Positions 26,225-34,047 of a stretch of 64,000 nucleotides of DNA are shown here, piece after piece (the first letter of the stretch is position 1; each line of letters opens with the position of its first letter). Source of the stretch: Prescottella sp. R16 (lineage in GTDB: Bacteria; Actinomycetota; Actinomycetes; Mycobacteriales; Mycobacteriaceae); assembly GCF_030656875.1 (NCBI RefSeq), contig NZ_CP130943.1:1860001-1924000 (forward strand). Direction: 5' to 3'. Below the pieces are notes generated by a model. The model ran no database searches and had not been told where the DNA came from. It was given only the letters and a program-made list of their open reading frames with translations. The position numbers were made by a program, and so were the translations under genes.

Positions 26225-26989
26225 TTACGGGGCTATGCCCTTTTCCTGCGGATTCGCGGACACCATCGCGGCGCCGACGATGCCGGCGGTATTGAGCAGG
26301 GCGGCCGGGACCACCGGGGTACGGTTCTCGAGCCGCGGAATCCACTTGTCGTGCTTGCGGCTGATCCCGCCGCCGACGACGAACAGATCCGGCCACAACA
26401 GGTCCTCGTACCGGCGCAGCACCCGGGTGACCTCGACCGCCCAGTCCTTGTAGGACAGGTCTTTCGCATCCTTCACCGACGACGCAGCCCGATGCTCGGC
26501 CTCCTTGCCGTCGACCTCCATGTGGCCGAGCTCGGTGTTGGGCAGGAGCACGCCGTCGTGGATGATCGCCGACCCGATGCCGGTGCCGAACGTGAGCAGG
26601 ACGACGACACCGTCGACGTTCTTCCCGGCGCCGTACCGGTCCTCCGCGAGGCCTGCGGCATCGGCGTCGTTGAGGACCGTCACGGACCGGCCGCCGAGTG
26701 CGGCCGAGAACAGGGCGCGCGCGTCGGTGCCGATCCACGCCGGATCGATGTTGGCGGCGGTGCGCGCCACACCGGTGGTGACGACACTCGGCAGCGTGAC
26801 GCCGACCGGTCCGTCCCATCCGGCGCGGGCGACGATCTCCGCGACGGTCGCGGCGACCGCGTCGGGCGTCGCGGGATGCGGAGTTTCGATCTTGATCCGG
26901 TCGACGACGAGAGCGCCGGTGTCCAGATCGACCACCGAACCCTTGATGCCGCTGCCACCGACGTCCACACCGAAGCCGCGCACGCCCAC
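26225..26989 (-). CDS. ppgK: Polyphosphate/ATP glucokinase PpgK
   Basis: ROK-family kinase that phosphorylates glucose from polyphosphate or ATP, 254 aa. Phosphate-binding loops are DVGGSGIKG near the N-terminus and LLTFGTGIGSA mid-protein. The catalytic Asp lies in LNDADAAGLAE, and the C-terminal GGGISRKHDKW is typical of PpgK. GTG 26989 is chosen because AAGGGG lies 6 nt upstream and a -10 (TACTGT, 27027-27032) predicts +1 at 27020. ATG 27013 is an alternative that would add 8 residues and put the SD inside the gene. Adjacent to sigA as in M. tuberculosis (Rv2702-Rv2703). Confidence 0.95.
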   Translation of the reverse strand: MGVRGFGVDVGGSGIKGSVVDLDTGALVVDRIKIETPHPATPDAVAATVAEIVARAGWDGPVGVTLPSVVTTGVARTAANIDPAWIGTDARALFSAALGGRSVTVLNDADAAGLAEDRYGAGKNVDGVVVLLTFGTGIGSAIIHDGVLLPNTELGHMEVDGKEAEHRAASSVKDAKDLSYKDWAVEVTRVLRRYEDLLWPDLFVVGGGISRKHDKWIPRLENRTPVVPAALLNTAGIVGAAMVSANPQEKGIAP

Positions 26990-27098
26990 AACCGTCCCCT
27001 TCCGCGAAAGCATCGTCTGCGCCGAAACAGTAGTGCGTCAGGGGACGTTCGGGGTCGTGTCGCCGGTGGGTGTCGCCGTGGTGTGGTGCGATACCCGT

Positions 27099-28007
27099 AT
27101 GCGTGCATCCGAGAATCCCGTCACCGATCCGACGGTCCCCGACCGGACCACCACCACCGACCCCGCGGTCCTGCGGGACATCGCCGTCACCGTCGCGGAG
27201 GCGGCCGCAGCTCTGGCCCGGCGCCGGCGCCCCGAGGTGTTCGGGGTGCTCGGCGCTGCGGTCGCAGCGACCGGTGACGCCGTACAGGCCAAGAGCACCC
27301 CGACGGATCCGGTGACCGTCGTCGACACCGAGACCGAGCAGTCGATCCGGGCGAACCTGGCACGGCTGCGGCCACACGACGGCATTCTCGGCGAGGAGGG
27401 CGGCGGCGCGGCCGCCACGGCCGGTGTCAGGTGGGTCGTCGACCCCATCGACGGAACCGTCAACTTCCTCTACGGCATCCCGGCGTACGCGGTGTCGGTC
27501 GCGGTGCAGATCGACGGGGTGTCCGTCGCGGGTGCGGTCGTCGACATCGCTGCGGGCGTGACGTATTCGGCGGCCCGGGGACAGGGTGCGTCGGTCACCG
27601 ACACCGCCGGCGGGTCGGGTGTGTTGTCGTGTACGACGGTGACCGACGCGTCACATGCGCTGGTGGCCACCGGGTTCGGCTATCGCGCCGACCGGCGGGC
27701 GGCGCAGGGGCGGCTCGTCTCGGCGCTGCTGCCGCGGGTGCGCGACATCCGTCGGATCGGATCGGCGGCCCTGGACCTGTGCATGGTGGCGTCGGGCCGG
27801 GTCGACGCGCACTTCGAACACGGGCTGAGCCCGTGGGACTGGGCTGCCGGCGCGCTCGTCGCGGAGGAGGCGGGCGCCCGTGTCCGGGTGCCGTCTCCCG
27901 ACACGCCCGGCGAGGCCGGTGAGATCGTGGTCGCGACGGCGCCCGGCATCGCGGACGAACTCGAGGCCGTCCTGCGGGAGATCGGGGCGTTCGACCCGGT
28001 GCCGTGA
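27099..28007 (+). CDS. suhB: Inositol monophosphatase family protein (SuhB-like)
   Basis: Li+-sensitive Mg2+-dependent phosphatase of 302 aa, supplying inositol for phosphatidylinositol and mycothiol. Metal-binding motifs are GEEGGG, DPIDGTVNFLYGIP and the C-terminal SPWDWAAGALV, all intact. The N-terminal 30 residues are Thr/Pro-rich and probably flexible. It is divergent from ppgK across a short gap and equivalent in position to Rv2701. The ATG at 27099 is the first in-frame start after the long intergenic-type stretch; no strong SD is visible. Confidence 0.93.
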   Translation: MRASENPVTDPTVPDRTTTTDPAVLRDIAVTVAEAAAALARRRRPEVFGVLGAAVAATGDAVQAKSTPTDPVTVVDTETEQSIRANLARLRPHDGILGEEGGGAAATAGVRWVVDPIDGTVNFLYGIPAYAVSVAVQIDGVSVAGAVVDIAAGVTYSAARGQGASVTDTAGGSGVLSCTTVTDASHALVATGFGYRADRRAAQGRLVSALLPRVRDIRRIGSAALDLCMVASGRVDAHFEHGLSPWDWAAGALVAEEAGARVRVPSPDTPGEAGEIVVATAPGIADELEAVLREIGAFDPVP

Positions 28008-28037
28008 GCCCGGGTGCCCGGATGCTCTCCAGGGCGG

Positions 28038-28727
28038 TCAGCAGCGGGCGGTGCGGGCCGCCTTCAGCAGGTCCGGGTCGAGCGGTGCGGGCGAGCTGCC
28101 GGGCATCGGATCACGCAGTGTGCTGAGGACTTCCTCGGCATCCGTGCTGGGCGAGATGCTCTTGGCGAAGTACGTGCCCAGCGCCAGATCGACGGTGTCG
28201 TCGGGGCGGCCGTCCTCGACGAGTTCGGCGCACGGCGCCACCAGCCACAGGGCGCTCGCCGCGGCTCGGCCGTTCGCCCCGAACCGGATCTGTCCGTGGC
28301 ACTGCAGGTTCTGGGCCACGTACACGGGATCGTTGCCGACCTGGACGTCGGGTGCGCTCGCGAAACCGTAGTCGCGGAGCTGGGTGGCCACGTCGGCGGC
28401 CTGGCCGCGTTCGCCGTTCGCGTTGAACACGCGCACGTGAGTGGCCGACAGGGGTGCCGGCTGGACGTCGAGGAGGGTGCCGCGGCCCACGACCTCGCCG
28501 AGGGGCTGGGGTTCCGGGGCGTCGGCGGGCTGGGACGCCGGGATCACCGGTGCGTTGCAGTCGACGGTCGTCGCGGCAGTCTCGGTGTGGGTGAGGATCC
28601 GTACCCACACCGTGACCCCGAGGAGGGCGAGCACCGAGATCAGCGCCACCACGGGGAGGGTGCGTCGTCGTCGGTAGGGGCGGCCCTGATCGTCGGTTGC
28701 ACTCCCGTCGGTGATCAGTGAAACCAC
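28038..28727 (-). CDS. cei: Cell envelope integrity protein Cei
   Basis: Membrane-anchored protein of 229 aa equivalent to Rv2700. A short basic N-terminus (QGRPYRRRR) precedes one transmembrane helix (about residues 25-43) and an extracytoplasmic LytR_C-type domain that starts near LSATHVRVFNANGERGQAADVATQLRDYGF. Three cysteines in the outer domain (in VDCNA, LQCHG and VAPCAEL) plus the terminal Cys may form disulfides. In M. tuberculosis the orthologue is required for envelope integrity and virulence (from memory). The GTG has GAGAGG about 9 nt upstream. Confidence 0.9.
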   Translation of the reverse strand: MVSLITDGSATDDQGRPYRRRRTLPVVALISVLALLGVTVWVRILTHTETAATTVDCNAPVIPASQPADAPEPQPLGEVVGRGTLLDVQPAPLSATHVRVFNANGERGQAADVATQLRDYGFASAPDVQVGNDPVYVAQNLQCHGQIRFGANGRAAASALWLVAPCAELVEDGRPDDTVDLALGTYFAKSISPSTDAEEVLSTLRDPMPGSSPAPLDPDLLKAARTARC

Positions 28728-29230
28728 GTTGTGTCGACCTCTCCGTCGGGCACGCGGACCGGGGTCCGCTGAAAATCAGGCTCTGGAAATCTGGCTGCGG
28801 AGCGGATGTGGTTCCGGCCACCGATGCCGGGCCGGCTCCGTTCCGGTGCCCACTGTAGATCCCCGGCCGGGAGCCGTTCGGGACGTGGCGTATTCAGGAA
28901 TGTCTCGATGTGCTGTGCGGTTGGTGACGATTGACGGACAGTTTTCGACGGCGTCCGGTTCGGTTGCCACTTTTCTCGACTCGTCGGCTATTGTCTGGCG
29001 GCCCCAGTCGTGAGATCACACGATTTCGAAAGGGTCCGGAGGAGACGGAAGTGAGGTGTAGATCATGTTTTCCGGCGACGATTCCGGGCACTTTCGAGTG
29101 TTCCGAGTCGTTATGACAGCCACGGGAACAGATCTGCCGTCACAACGGTTTCCGAGGACCGTCGTCACCGTCACGGTGTCGGCGGAACCGGGCACCGGGG
29201 ATACATGCACGAGGACGAGGGGAAGAGGAA
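28728..29230. other. 503 bp divergent intergenic region (cei / DUF4193)
   Basis: This is the largest gap in the window. It is AT-richer around 28910-29030. It contains an inverted repeat TCGTG-N6-CACGA (29008-29012/29019-29023), then a strong SD and a 21-codon ORF (29051-29116), then the DUF4193 SD. A weak promoter may be TTGCCA/TATTGT ending near 28993. I see no longer gene here. Confidence 0.5.
29051..29116 (+). CDS. Putative 21-residue Cys-containing leader peptide
   Basis: GTG 29051 follows GGAGGAG with 6 nt spacing, a stronger site than many genes here. The peptide begins VRCRSCFPATIPG and ends FECSESL, with three cysteines in 21 residues including a CxxC. It ends 114 bp before DUF4193 on the same strand. 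It could be a regulatory leader ORF for DUF4193, like the Cys-rich attenuator leaders of mycobacteria. Evidence is only the SD and position. Confidence 0.3.
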   Translation: MRCRSCFPATIPGTFECSESL

Positions 29231-29533
29231 ATGGCAACCGACTACGACGCACCCAGGCGATCGGAGACCGACGAGGTCTCCGAGGATTCGCTCGAAGAAC
29301 TGAAGGCACGACGCAACGAGGCGCAGTCGGCGGTCGTCGACGTCGACGAGTCCGACACCGCGGAGTCGTTCGAACTCCCCGGCGCGGACCTGTCCGGTGA
29401 GGAACTGTCGGTACGGGTGGTACCCAAGCAGGCCGACGAGTTCACCTGCGCCAGCTGCTTCCTGGTGCACCATCGCAGCCGCCTCGCGAGCGAGGAGAAC
29501 GGCGTGATGATCTGCATGGACTGCGCCGCCTGA
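29231..29533 (+). CDS. DUF4193 small zinc-ribbon protein
   Basis: A 100 aa protein very strongly conserved in actinobacteria (Rv2699c-like). The N-terminal half is acidic (TDEVSEDSLEELKARRNEAQS, then VDVDESDTAESFELPG). The C-terminal half carries CASC and CMDC separated by 22 residues, a likely zinc ribbon. The ATG follows GAGGGGAAGAGG. A 10 bp hairpin downstream separates it from the convergent DUF3093 gene. Function unknown; acidic tail plus zinc ribbon would suit a transcription or translation accessory factor (inference). Confidence 0.92.
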   Translation: MATDYDAPRRSETDEVSEDSLEELKARRNEAQSAVVDVDESDTAESFELPGADLSGEELSVRVVPKQADEFTCASCFLVHHRSRLASEENGVMICMDCAA

Positions 29534-29547
29534 CATGCACGGAGCAG

Positions 29548-29574
29548 GTCGGCGTCCTGTCGGGGGACGCCGAC
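29548..29574. terminator. Hairpin between DUF4193 and DUF3093
   Basis: GTCGGCGTCC (29548-29557) and GGACGCCGAC (29565-29574) pair perfectly with a 7 nt loop in a convergent junction. Confidence 0.7.
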
Positions 29575-29581
29575 GACGGGG

Positions 29582-30094
29582 TCAGCCGCGTGCGGCGGCC
29601 CCACGGCCGATGGCGGCCAGCAGCTCGGCTGGCCGCCTCGTGCTGACCAACCAGTAGGGGGTGGGGTCCTCGGGATCGTCGAGGACCACCAGGACGGTCG
29701 TCTTGATCCACGACCGGTTCTGGACGAATGCGGCGGGATCGAGCTGACGGCCCATGGCCGCGCTCTTCGCCGACGGCGGAATCTCCGCGGTCCGCGACAC
29801 CACGGACAACGGCAGGTGGGCGCGCCCCACCCGGAGTTCGGCATCGGGTCCGTCGAACACCTCGACACGATGCCGGGACGTCCACAACAACGCCCAGACG
29901 GGGAACGGGAACAACAGGACGTACGGAAGCCAGGCGCGGATACCGGGGGATCCCATGTGGATCTCGGCGGCCAGTAGGCCGGCGATCAGTAATCCGGCCG
30001 GCCACCACCACAACGGAACCCACAGTCGTTCCGAGTAGATCGGGGTGCGGGCATGATCCGGCGTGGCCGGTGCGGGCTGAGACGATTCGGGCAC
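29582..30094 (-). CDS. DUF3093 membrane protein
   Basis: A 170 aa protein (Rv2698-like). After a Pro-rich start and [13 protein letters not shown] come two transmembrane helices (about residues 30-70), then a cytoplasmic beta-rich domain (about 75-165) of PH-like appearance ending [18 protein letters not shown]. The GTG at 30094 is leaderless: TACTCT (30101-30106, minus) puts +1 on it exactly. It shares its promoter centre with dut. Function unknown. Confidence 0.88.
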   Translation of the reverse strand: MPESSQPAPATPDHARTPIYSERLWVPLWWWPAGLLIAGLLAAEIHMGSPGIRAWLPYVLLFPFPVWALLWTSRHRVEVFDGPDAELRVGRAHLPLSVVSRTAEIPPSAKSAAMGRQLDPAAFVQNRSWIKTTVLVVLDDPEDPTPYWLVSTRRPAELLAAIGRGAAARG

Positions 30095-30100
30095 GGTTCC

Positions 30101-30110
30101 AGAGTAGTCT
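30101..30110. promoter_or_regulatory. Overlapping bidirectional -10 elements of DUF3093 and dut
   Basis: The decamer AGAGTAGTCT holds TACTCT on the minus strand (30101-30106) and TAGTCT on the plus strand (30105-30110), sharing the central TA. Predicted starts are 30094 (first base of the DUF3093 GTG) and 30117 (2 nt before the dut GTG). Confidence 0.6.
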
Positions 30111-30118
30111 CGGTGCAC

Positions 30119-30607
30119 GTGAGCGCTCTTCCTGCCGTCGCGCTGAAGCGACTGGACCCCGACCTCCCGCTGCCCCGGCGGGCACACGACGGTGATGCCG
30201 GCGTCGACCTGTGCACCACGGTCGATGTGACGATCGCCCCCGGTTCCCGGGTGCTCGTGGGTACCGGTATCGCGATCGCGCTGCCCATCGGCACGGTCGG
30301 GTTGATCCACCCGCGGTCCGGTCTGGCGGCCAAGACGGGTCTGTCCATCGTGAACACGCCCGGCACGATCGATGCCGGATACCGTGGCGAGATCAAGGTG
30401 TGCCTGATCAACCACGATCGCGAGACGCCGATCGAACTGCGCCGCGGTGACCGCATCGCGCAGCTCGTGGTGCAGAGGGTCGAACTCGTCGAGTTCGTCG
30501 AGGTCGACGAACTCGACGACACGGTCCGGGGTGCGGGCGGGTACGGATCCAGTGGTGGGCACGCGAGCCTGGCGGCGCAGAGCGCACCGTCGACGGAAGG
30601 GGTCTGA
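30119..30607 (+). CDS. dut: dUTP diphosphatase
   Basis: Trimeric dUTPase of 162 aa that hydrolyses dUTP to dUMP, keeping uracil out of DNA and feeding dTMP synthesis. All five motifs are visible: [10 protein letters not shown] (1), [11 protein letters not shown] (2), [12 protein letters not shown] (3), [10 protein letters not shown] (4) and the C-terminal [11 protein letters not shown] (5), so it should be active. GTG 30119 fits a +1 at 30117. The DUF3710 gene follows after 4 bp, giving a dut-DUF3710 operon as in mycobacteria. Confidence 0.96.
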   Translation: MSALPAVALKRLDPDLPLPRRAHDGDAGVDLCTTVDVTIAPGSRVLVGTGIAIALPIGTVGLIHPRSGLAAKTGLSIVNTPGTIDAGYRGEIKVCLINHDRETPIELRRGDRIAQLVVQRVELVEFVEVDELDDTVRGAGGYGSSGGHASLAAQSAPSTEGV

Positions 30608-30611
30608 GGTC

Positions 30612-31433
30612 ATGTTCGGACGTCGCAAGAAGAACAGTGCTGCTGCCGAGGGCGTGGACGCCGCTGCCGAGGACGCGGCCGTCGACGGGTACCCGCAGGA
30701 CGCCGACGAGACGTCGGACCGTGCCGGTGGGCCCTACGACGTGGGCGAGCTCCCGGAGGAAGCGGAGCCGTCGGCCACCCGCCTCGATCTGGGGTCGGTG
30801 CTGCTGCCGATGCCCGACGGCGCCCAGCTGCAGGTGGAGATGACGCCGGAGGGTGCTCCGCAGGCCGTGCACCTGGTGACCCAGTTCGGGCGGGTGACGG
30901 TGTCCGCGTACGCGGCGCCGAAGTCGCCCGGCCAGTGGCGTGAGGTGGCATCCGAGCTCGCCGAGTCGCTGCGCGCCGACAACGCCGACGTGTCCGTCGA
31001 GACGGGGCCGTGGGGCCGCGAAGTGGTCGGGGTCACCGCGAACGCCGACCTGCGCTTCGTCGGTGTCGACGGGCCGCGCTGGATGATCCGCTGTGTCGTC
31101 GCCGGCCCGTCCGGCAACGTCGCGGCCGGTACCCCGCTGGTGGAGATCGCGCGAAGGGTGCTGGCGGACACGGTCGTCCGGCGTGGCACCGAGCCGCACC
31201 CGGTGCGGACGCCACTTCCGGTGGTGCTGCCGGAGGTGCTGGTGCAGCAGCTCGTGGCCGCTCAGCAACAGCAGCAGGCGCAGCAGCTCGCACAGCAGCA
31301 GGCGGCGATGCAGGCGCAGCAGGAGGCGGCCGCCCAGCAGTCTGCCGGGGCTCCGTCGCAGAACGGGTCCGTACCGCCGGAGCCGCCGCGCCGCGGCGAG
31401 TCGGGCTCGGCGATGCAGCAGCTCGGGTTGTAG
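30612..31433 (+). CDS. DUF3710 family protein
   Basis: A 273 aa protein (Rv2696c-like), encoded 4 bp after dut. A basic start (MFGRRKKN) and an acidic Ala/Asp-rich linker precede the conserved domain (about residues 55-215) with LDLGSVLLPMPDGAQLQVEM and GVDGPRWMIRCVVAGPSG. The C-terminal 45 residues are low-complexity Gln/Ala (QQQQQAQQLAQQQAAMQ) and probably disordered. It is constantly linked to dut, but its function is unknown. Confidence 0.88.
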   Translation: MFGRRKKNSAAAEGVDAAAEDAAVDGYPQDADETSDRAGGPYDVGELPEEAEPSATRLDLGSVLLPMPDGAQLQVEMTPEGAPQAVHLVTQFGRVTVSAYAAPKSPGQWREVASELAESLRADNADVSVETGPWGREVVGVTANADLRFVGVDGPRWMIRCVVAGPSGNVAAGTPLVEIARRVLADTVVRRGTEPHPVRTPLPVVLPEVLVQQLVAAQQQQQAQQLAQQQAAMQAQQEAAAQQSAGAPSQNGSVPPEPPRRGESGSAMQQLGL

Positions 31434-31450
31434 TCCGCGGCCGCGGGCCG

Positions 31451-31465
31451 TTACCTCCGAGGTAA
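31451..31465. promoter_or_regulatory. 15 bp palindromic operator candidate
   Basis: TTACCTC-C-GAGGTAA is a perfect palindrome with a single central base, located between the DUF3710 stop and the thioesterase SD. It looks like a TetR- or MerR-type operator for the thioesterase gene; the regulator is not obvious in the window. Confidence 0.5.
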
Positions 31466-31532
31466 TCGACGCCGGTACTTCGTGCGCGCAGGCTGGGTTC
31501 CGACCGAGCCGCACCACACGAGGAGTACGACC

Positions 31533-32000
31533 GTGAACACCTCCGTCGCATCGCACACCGCCACCGCATCGAACACCACCACCGTGAGCCGGACGGCCCG
31601 GGAGTGGATCGAGGGGGTACTCGTCGCGTCGCCGGTGGCGCGGCATCTCGGCCTGCGGACGGTCCGTGCCGAAGTGGACCGGGTGGACCTCGCCCTGGAC
31701 TTCCGGGACGACCTCACGACGGTGCCCGGGGTGCTGCACGGTGGTGTCCTCGCGACCCTCGTCGACACGGCGGCCGCAGCGGCGTCGGCCAGTGGCCTCG
31801 ACGAGGCCGACCCTGCCGCCGGTGGCGCCACGACCCACCTGAACGTCACGTTCGTCACGGCGGCCACCGGCCGGCACCTGACCGCGACCGCCGTGGTGAC
31901 GTATCGCACCCGGTCGACCACCCACTCGACCGTCACCGTCCGCGACGTCGACGGCACCCTCGTCGTGACCGCTACCGCGACGAGTCGGATCTTCCGCTGA
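31533..32000 (+). CDS. PaaI-type hotdog-fold acyl-CoA thioesterase
   Basis: A 155 aa hotdog thioesterase. The N-terminal 25 residues are Thr/Ser/Ala-rich. The hotdog domain carries VLHGGVLATLVDTAAAAAS, the usual HGG...D catalytic region, and a second half (THLNVTFVTAATGRHL, then TYRTRSTTHSTVTV). GTG 31533 is picked for GAGGAG about 8 nt upstream. Its 3' end overlaps the hydrolase on the other strand by 29 bp. It probably hydrolyses acyl- or aryl-CoA; the substrate is not known. Confidence 0.88.
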   Translation: MNTSVASHTATASNTTTVSRTAREWIEGVLVASPVARHLGLRTVRAEVDRVDLALDFRDDLTTVPGVLHGGVLATLVDTAAAAASASGLDEADPAAGGATTHLNVTFVTAATGRHLTATAVVTYRTRSTTHSTVTVRDVDGTLVVTATATSRIFR

Positions 32001-32709
32001 GGGCCACTGCCGCGCTCAGGGACGCCCGGCCGAGCACGCCCGGATCGGCGCCGACCTCGTCGAGTGTCAGTTCCGACAGCGCGGCGTTCGGTAGCACCGT
32101 CGCCCACTCCTTCGCCACCGTGAGGGGGTGGACGGCGTCGTCGACGGCGGCCGCGATGCCCACGGGCACGTCGAGCCGGGCCAGGTCGTCGAGGTCGGGT
32201 GCCCGGTAGTGGGCGGCCTCCTCGAGCGCCGACGGCAGATCCGGCCACTGTGAGCGCCAGGACCGGGTGAGTTCGGCGGCGAGCCACGGCGGACTGGACG
32301 CGGCCATCTCCGCGGTGACGGCGTCGAGTCCGTCGGCGCGCAGGCGGGCCGCGGTGAACAGGGCACTGCCGGCCGCGGGGGTGTCGGTCGGTGTCCCCGT
32401 CCAGGCGGGTAGGGCGGCGAGGACGGCCACGGTCCGGTCCGGGTGGTCGAGGGCCCAGGCGAGAGCGACGGCGGCCCCGATGGACACTCCGCCGACGACG
32501 ATCGGGCCGTGGCGGTCCGCGGCGGCGTCCATCGCGTCGCGGTAGCTGCCGACGACGCGACGCGGGTCGGGGTCGACCGCGATCACCGTGATCCCGGCGC
32601 CGGTCAGGGCGGGTCGGAACGCGCGGTCGGCGAAGTTCGCGTCGGACCCGGTTCCGGGTAGGACGACGGCTGTCGTCGCGTGTGTTCCGGGCCACGTGTG
32701 CTGCTGCAT
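31972..32709 (-). CDS. Alpha/beta hydrolase (Rv2695-like)
   Basis: A 245 aa alpha/beta hydrolase-fold protein. It starts with the oxyanion region VVLPGTGSDANF, has the nucleophile elbow VGGVSIGAAVAL, and a late DDAVHP segment that may supply the acid/His pair. ATG 32709 fits the beginning of the fold; an in-frame ATG at 32844 adds a non-family extension. Overlapping 3' ends with the thioesterase (29 bp) imply antisense contact of the transcripts. Substrate unknown. Confidence 0.82.
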   Translation of the reverse strand: MQQHTWPGTHATTAVVLPGTGSDANFADRAFRPALTGAGITVIAVDPDPRRVVGSYRDAMDAAADRHGPIVVGGVSIGAAVALAWALDHPDRTVAVLAALPAWTGTPTDTPAAGSALFTAARLRADGLDAVTAEMAASSPPWLAAELTRSWRSQWPDLPSALEEAAHYRAPDLDDLARLDVPVGIAAAVDDAVHPLTVAKEWATVLPNAALSELTLDEVGADPGVLGRASLSAAVALSGRSDSSR

Positions 32710-32888
32710 GAGACGATCTTGCACTGCCGTTTCCGGGGGGCCGAGGACGGCTGTGGTTGTCCGCTCGCTTTGGGGATACAGTGGCCAGCAGAAGACCATC
32801 CGATAACCCCCAACCCGGGCCGCACGGGCCCCGTCGAGCATCATCGTCGCGGCGCACGATCTTCCGCCGCCACGTCCAGGAGCGCGTT

Positions 32889-33266
32889 ATGGCACCCGCC
32901 GCGACAGGCTATTTTCGCCGGCTGACCCGCAGACTCACCGAAGACCTCGAGCAGTTGGATGCCGAGGAGATGGTGGAGACCGCTCAGGCGTCCGGCGCGA
33001 CCCGGGCCTGCGACTGCACCCGCGGTGAGGAGGTCACGATGCTCGGCCGGCTGCGGAGTGTCGAGGCCTGTCCCAAGTCGGCGAACGCGAGCGTCGAGGC
33101 CGAGTTCTTCGACGGCACCGATCCGGTGACACTGGTGTGGATCGGACGGCGTCGTATTCCGGGCATCGAGCCCGGCAAGACGTTGATGGTGCGGGGCCGG
33201 ATCGGGGACCGGGACGGCCAGAAGGTGATCTTCAACCCCTACTACGAGCTCCGCGGCGAATCCTGA
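32889..33266 (+). CDS. OB-fold nucleic acid-binding domain protein (Rv2694c-like)
   Basis: A 125 aa protein. The first 45 residues are helical with basic and acidic faces (RRLTRRLTEDLEQLDAEEM). The rest is a small OB-fold with VTMLGRLRSVEACPKS, TLVWIGRRRIPGIEPGKTLMVRGRI and a final FNPYYELRG. AGGAGCG precedes the ATG. It belongs to the conserved order OB protein, DUF3159, ceoC, ceoB. It presumably binds nucleic acid, but no partner is known. Confidence 0.87.
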   Translation: MAPAATGYFRRLTRRLTEDLEQLDAEEMVETAQASGATRACDCTRGEEVTMLGRLRSVEACPKSANASVEAEFFDGTDPVTLVWIGRRRIPGIEPGKTLMVRGRIGDRDGQKVIFNPYYELRGES

Positions 33267-33318
33267 CTGTTTCGCCCGGTCCGGGACCGAGGTGTCCCGG
33301 ATATGGCACCCTCGTCGT

Positions 33319-34047
33319 GTGAGCGAGACGCGTGTGAGCGAACCCCGACAGCAGACGATCCTCGACCAGCTCGGTGGTCTCAGCGGGCTGGTGTACTCGA
33401 CGCTGCCGATCCTGGCGTTCGTTCCCGCGAACAGTATCTGGGGGCTGGCGCCGGCGGTGTGGATCGCGCTCGGTGTCGCGGCCGCGATCCTGGTGTGGCG
33501 CATCGTCCGCCGCGGCCCGATCCAGCCCGCGATCTCCGGTTTCCTCGGTGTCGGCGTGTGCGCGTTCATCGCGTACCGCACCGGGGACGCCAAGGGCTAC
33601 TTCCTGTTCGGCATCTACACGAGCCTCGCGTACGCCGGGGTGTTCGTGATCTCGATCCTGGCCCGGTGGCCGCTGGTCGGCGTGATCTGGGGTTACCTCA
33701 ACGGTCATCGCAACGCGTGGCGCGCACACCCGGTCGCGGTCCGCGCCTACGACATCGCGACGCTCGCGTGGGCACTCGTGTTCGCCGCGCGTTTCGTGGT
33801 TCAGAACCGGTTGTACGACGCCGATCAGACGGGTTGGCTGGCGTTCGCCCGGATCGCGATGGGCTGGCCGCTCACCGGGGTCGTGCTGCTGGTGACGGTG
33901 TGGGCGGTGCGGCGCGCCGACCGAGCCGTCGAACCGGCACCGGATCCGGCCGAGATCTCCGGGATCGCGGCCGGTGAGGACGGTGGGAACTCAACCGTCG
34001 ACGGGGCCGGAGCCTCCGGGGGTGCCGAGTCCGACCGCGACACGTAG
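33319..34047 (+). CDS. DUF3159 membrane protein
   Basis: A 242 aa membrane protein (Rv2693c-like) with six or so helices from residue 12 to 205. Conserved features are LDQLGGLSGLVYSTLPILAFV at the start and WRAHPVAVRAYDIATLAWALVFAARFVVQNRLY mid-protein. The C-terminal 35 residues are polar. The GTG at 33319 is 52 bp after the OB-fold gene. Its last 57 bp overlap the end of ceoC on the opposite strand, the longest 3' overlap in the window. Function unknown. Confidence 0.87.
   Translation: MSETRVSEPRQQTILDQLGGLSGLVYSTLPILAFVPANSIWGLAPAVWIALGVAAAILVWRIVRRGPIQPAISGFLGVGVCAFIAYRTGDAKGYFLFGIYTSLAYAGVFVISILARWPLVGVIWGYLNGHRNAWRAHPVAVRAYDIATLAWALVFAARFVVQNRLYDADQTGWLAFARIAMGWPLTGVVLLVTVWAVRRADRAVEPAPDPAEISGIAAGEDGGNSTVDGAGASGGAESDRDT

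Noticed and set aside
26204..26228. GTAACGA/TCGTTAC repeat as a ppgK terminator
   Set aside because: Only 7 bp arms with an 11 nt loop, overlapping both a stop codon and the sigA -10; too weak to call as a terminator by itself.
26505..27098. Long upstream extension of the suhB frame
   Set aside because: It runs antisense through ppgK; the inositol monophosphatase fold begins after 27099.
29065..29400. ATG-started 111-codon ORF overlapping DUF4193 out of frame
   Set aside because: It runs into the Arg-rich alternative frame of a highly conserved gene, and its SD is weaker than that of the GTG 29051 leader ORF.
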